Shown here one piece after another: positions 62,501 through 64,000 of a DNA stretch of 64,000 nucleotides (its first letter is position 1; every line of letters begins with the position of its first letter). Origin of the DNA: Wuchereria bancrofti. Taxonomy: Eukaryota > Nematoda > Chromadorea > Rhabditida > Onchocercidae. Below the pieces are notes generated by a model that worked only from the letters and a program-made list of their open reading frames with translations, searched no databases and was not told the origin of the DNA. The DNA lies in NCBI GenBank assembly GCA_005281725.1, contig SSBO01000003.1:333396-397395 (forward strand), read 5' to 3'. A program made the position numbers and the translations under genes.

Positions 62501-64000
62501 GCGATGCACAAAGTTTTTGATTGGGCTGAACACACGAGAAAAGGGTAAGGATTTATTTTTATGTATTACCATTTTATGATCACTAACTCATAAGGATGAA
62601 GTAATTTTGATACTCATTAGAAATTTCTAGATTTTTTTATAGATGAATAACTTAAGTACTCTAAATATGTTTTTTCTATGCTAAAGGCTGAAAACTGTAT
62701 GGATCACTTTTTAGATTCGTTATATAATGAGCAGACTGTCAATTTGAGTTTATTTCCACCATATTCATATGTTTATCTTTCCTTCTTCTAGTTTGGTGCT
62801 CTTTATCGATGAAGCTGATGCCTTTTTGCGTAAGAGAGCAACCGAACAAATAAGTGAGAGTATGCGCGCTACGTTAAATGCATTTCTGTTTAGAACGGGT
62901 GAACAATCTAAAAAGTGAGTTTTTTTTCTTACCAGCGGTTTTTGTAACAATTATTTGGCTACGGAAGCTAAAGAACACTTAGTTTATTTTCAAGAGTTTT
63001 TGTTCATTTGGACTCATTAATTAAAACTCATTAATTCTTAAGATTTATGTTAGTTGTTGCTTCAAATCAGCCGGAACAGTTTGACTGGGCCGTGAATGAT
63101 CGATTGGACGAATTAGTTGAATTCAAGTTACCGGGTATGTTAGTTGTCTTATTTTTATTATGTTTTAACAAGCAACATAAAGTAAAATAGATCAAAAAAG
63201 CGTTTTTCTTTATTTTTTAAAGAACTGCTTTAAGAAAATCCAGTGATTGTGTTTCTATATCCATATCATCACGAAATCATCTCTGCTCTTAGTACATTTT
63301 ATTTCATCAGTTCTTAAAAGCTGGCTTTTTGCTAACTCGTAAACAAGCGTCTCAAAATGGAGTATTTCAATAATACTAATTAAAAAACTAATTAAATATA
63401 TTGTTATAAGTGATGGATATGATATAGAATTTTACCTATATGGATGTCGTAACATAAAGGATGCAGTTTCTTGTTTCAATTATGATAAGATATTTCAGGT
63501 CCCATGGAACGTGAGCGTATAATTTTACAATATTTCGATAAATACATTGCTACACCAGCTACGTCAGGTTCCAAAAAAGCACGCTTAAAGTTAGCAGACT
63601 TTGACTGGGTCAAAAAATGCACTGATATCGCACAGAAGACTGATGGGATGAGCGGTCGGCAGCTTTCCAAGCTTGTCATCGGCTGGCAGGTGGTTAAATT
63701 GTAATATAACAATATGTTAAATGCAAATATTATAACTGACATATGTTGTGAATATGACATGAGTTTGCTAAATTTTGTAGAAATGTTTGGTTTTGTTATT
63801 TAGATTATATTTGTTGGGAAGTTAGTTCAAAATTTTAAATTTAAGCAGAAAAACGAAGTTATTTTGAATTAAAAGAATGAGAAGAATGTTACTTACAATT
63901 CATATGTCAAGTTTAAAAACCAGGTATTGGTATTTAGTATAGCATTTAAAGTCTTAGGCAGCGGCATATGCTTCTGAAGATGGTGTGCTTACAACCGAAA
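59507..64000 (+). CDS. atad-3: ATAD-3, mitochondrial AAA+ ATPase (3' end beyond the window)
   Basis: Inner-membrane AAA+ ATPase of mitochondria linked to nucleoid organisation, membrane contact and biogenesis. Thirteen exons are visible: 59507-59594, 59905-60107, 60318-60419, 60538-60667, 60941-61106, 61465-61534, 61713-61925, 61999-62124, 62420-62544, 62792-62914, 63043-63134, 63499-63689 and 63958 to the window edge; all phases agree, 557 residues so far. Order: a polar N-terminus with [14 protein letters not shown], a long charged coiled coil (about 40-230), a hydrophobic segment [15 protein letters not shown] near 254-268, Walker A GPPGTGKT (355-362), Walker [12 protein letters not shown] (Asp414, Glu415), sensor-1 [13 protein letters not shown] and the [10 protein letters not shown] block, then [10 protein letters not shown]. 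Human ATAD3A is about 586-634 residues, so only a short tail is missing. All key ATPase residues are present. Confidence 0.97.

Overview
The window looks like about 64 kb of nuclear DNA from a parasitic nematode, most likely a filarial or related spirurid worm. The evidence is an AT-rich background (roughly 70 percent by eye), many short exons, introns that end in TTTNCAG-like acceptors, acceptor sites placed 10 to 40 bases before first ATGs (as in spliced-leader trans-splicing), one operon-like gene cluster, and a gene set of clear animal families in nematode form. The genus is an inference from gene content and was not tested.

Layout. Positions 1 to about 12.9 kb hold no gene I can name. 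They contain a long AGAT microsatellite with a 33-bp higher-order period, a 40-bp minisatellite and a 67-bp minisatellite. A tryptophan-hydroxylase-like gene follows on the plus strand (12984-16246); it has an intact iron site but no C-terminal tetramerisation helix. Next is a complete nine-exon pseudokinase gene (17142-20893, plus) with a higher-order minisatellite in one intron. Convergent to it is a serine beta-lactamase-like (LACT family) gene (21577-25072, minus), with a duplicated, out-of-frame copy of its active-site exon in intron 1. After a 6.7 kb gene-empty stretch come EHS-1/EPS15 (31774 to about 36975, minus), a small secreted orphan (38933-40676, minus) and a 280-residue tandem-repeat galectin of the LEC-1 type (43785-48418, minus). 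The region 48.5-58 kb is mostly simple repeats, with a decayed LINE reverse transcriptase at about 53.95-54.95 kb (minus). The right end is a tight plus-strand cluster: a small ORF, dynein light chain roadblock (58577-58962) and the mitochondrial AAA ATPase ATAD-3 (from 59507, cut by the window edge).

Exon boundaries were read by hand from GT/AG sites and checked by reading phase across each junction. The nine-exon pseudokinase, the eight-exon LACT gene, the eight-exon galectin, roadblock and the four-exon secreted protein all close in frame from ATG to stop. The least certain parts are the 5' ends of the hydroxylase and of ehs-1. The genes do not form one pathway: they cover serotonin or aromatic amine synthesis, endocytic scaffolding, sugar binding, dynein transport and mitochondrial biogenesis. 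The items least explained by known families are the pseudokinase, the secreted 126-residue orphan and the small ORF at the head of the roadblock/ATAD-3 cluster.
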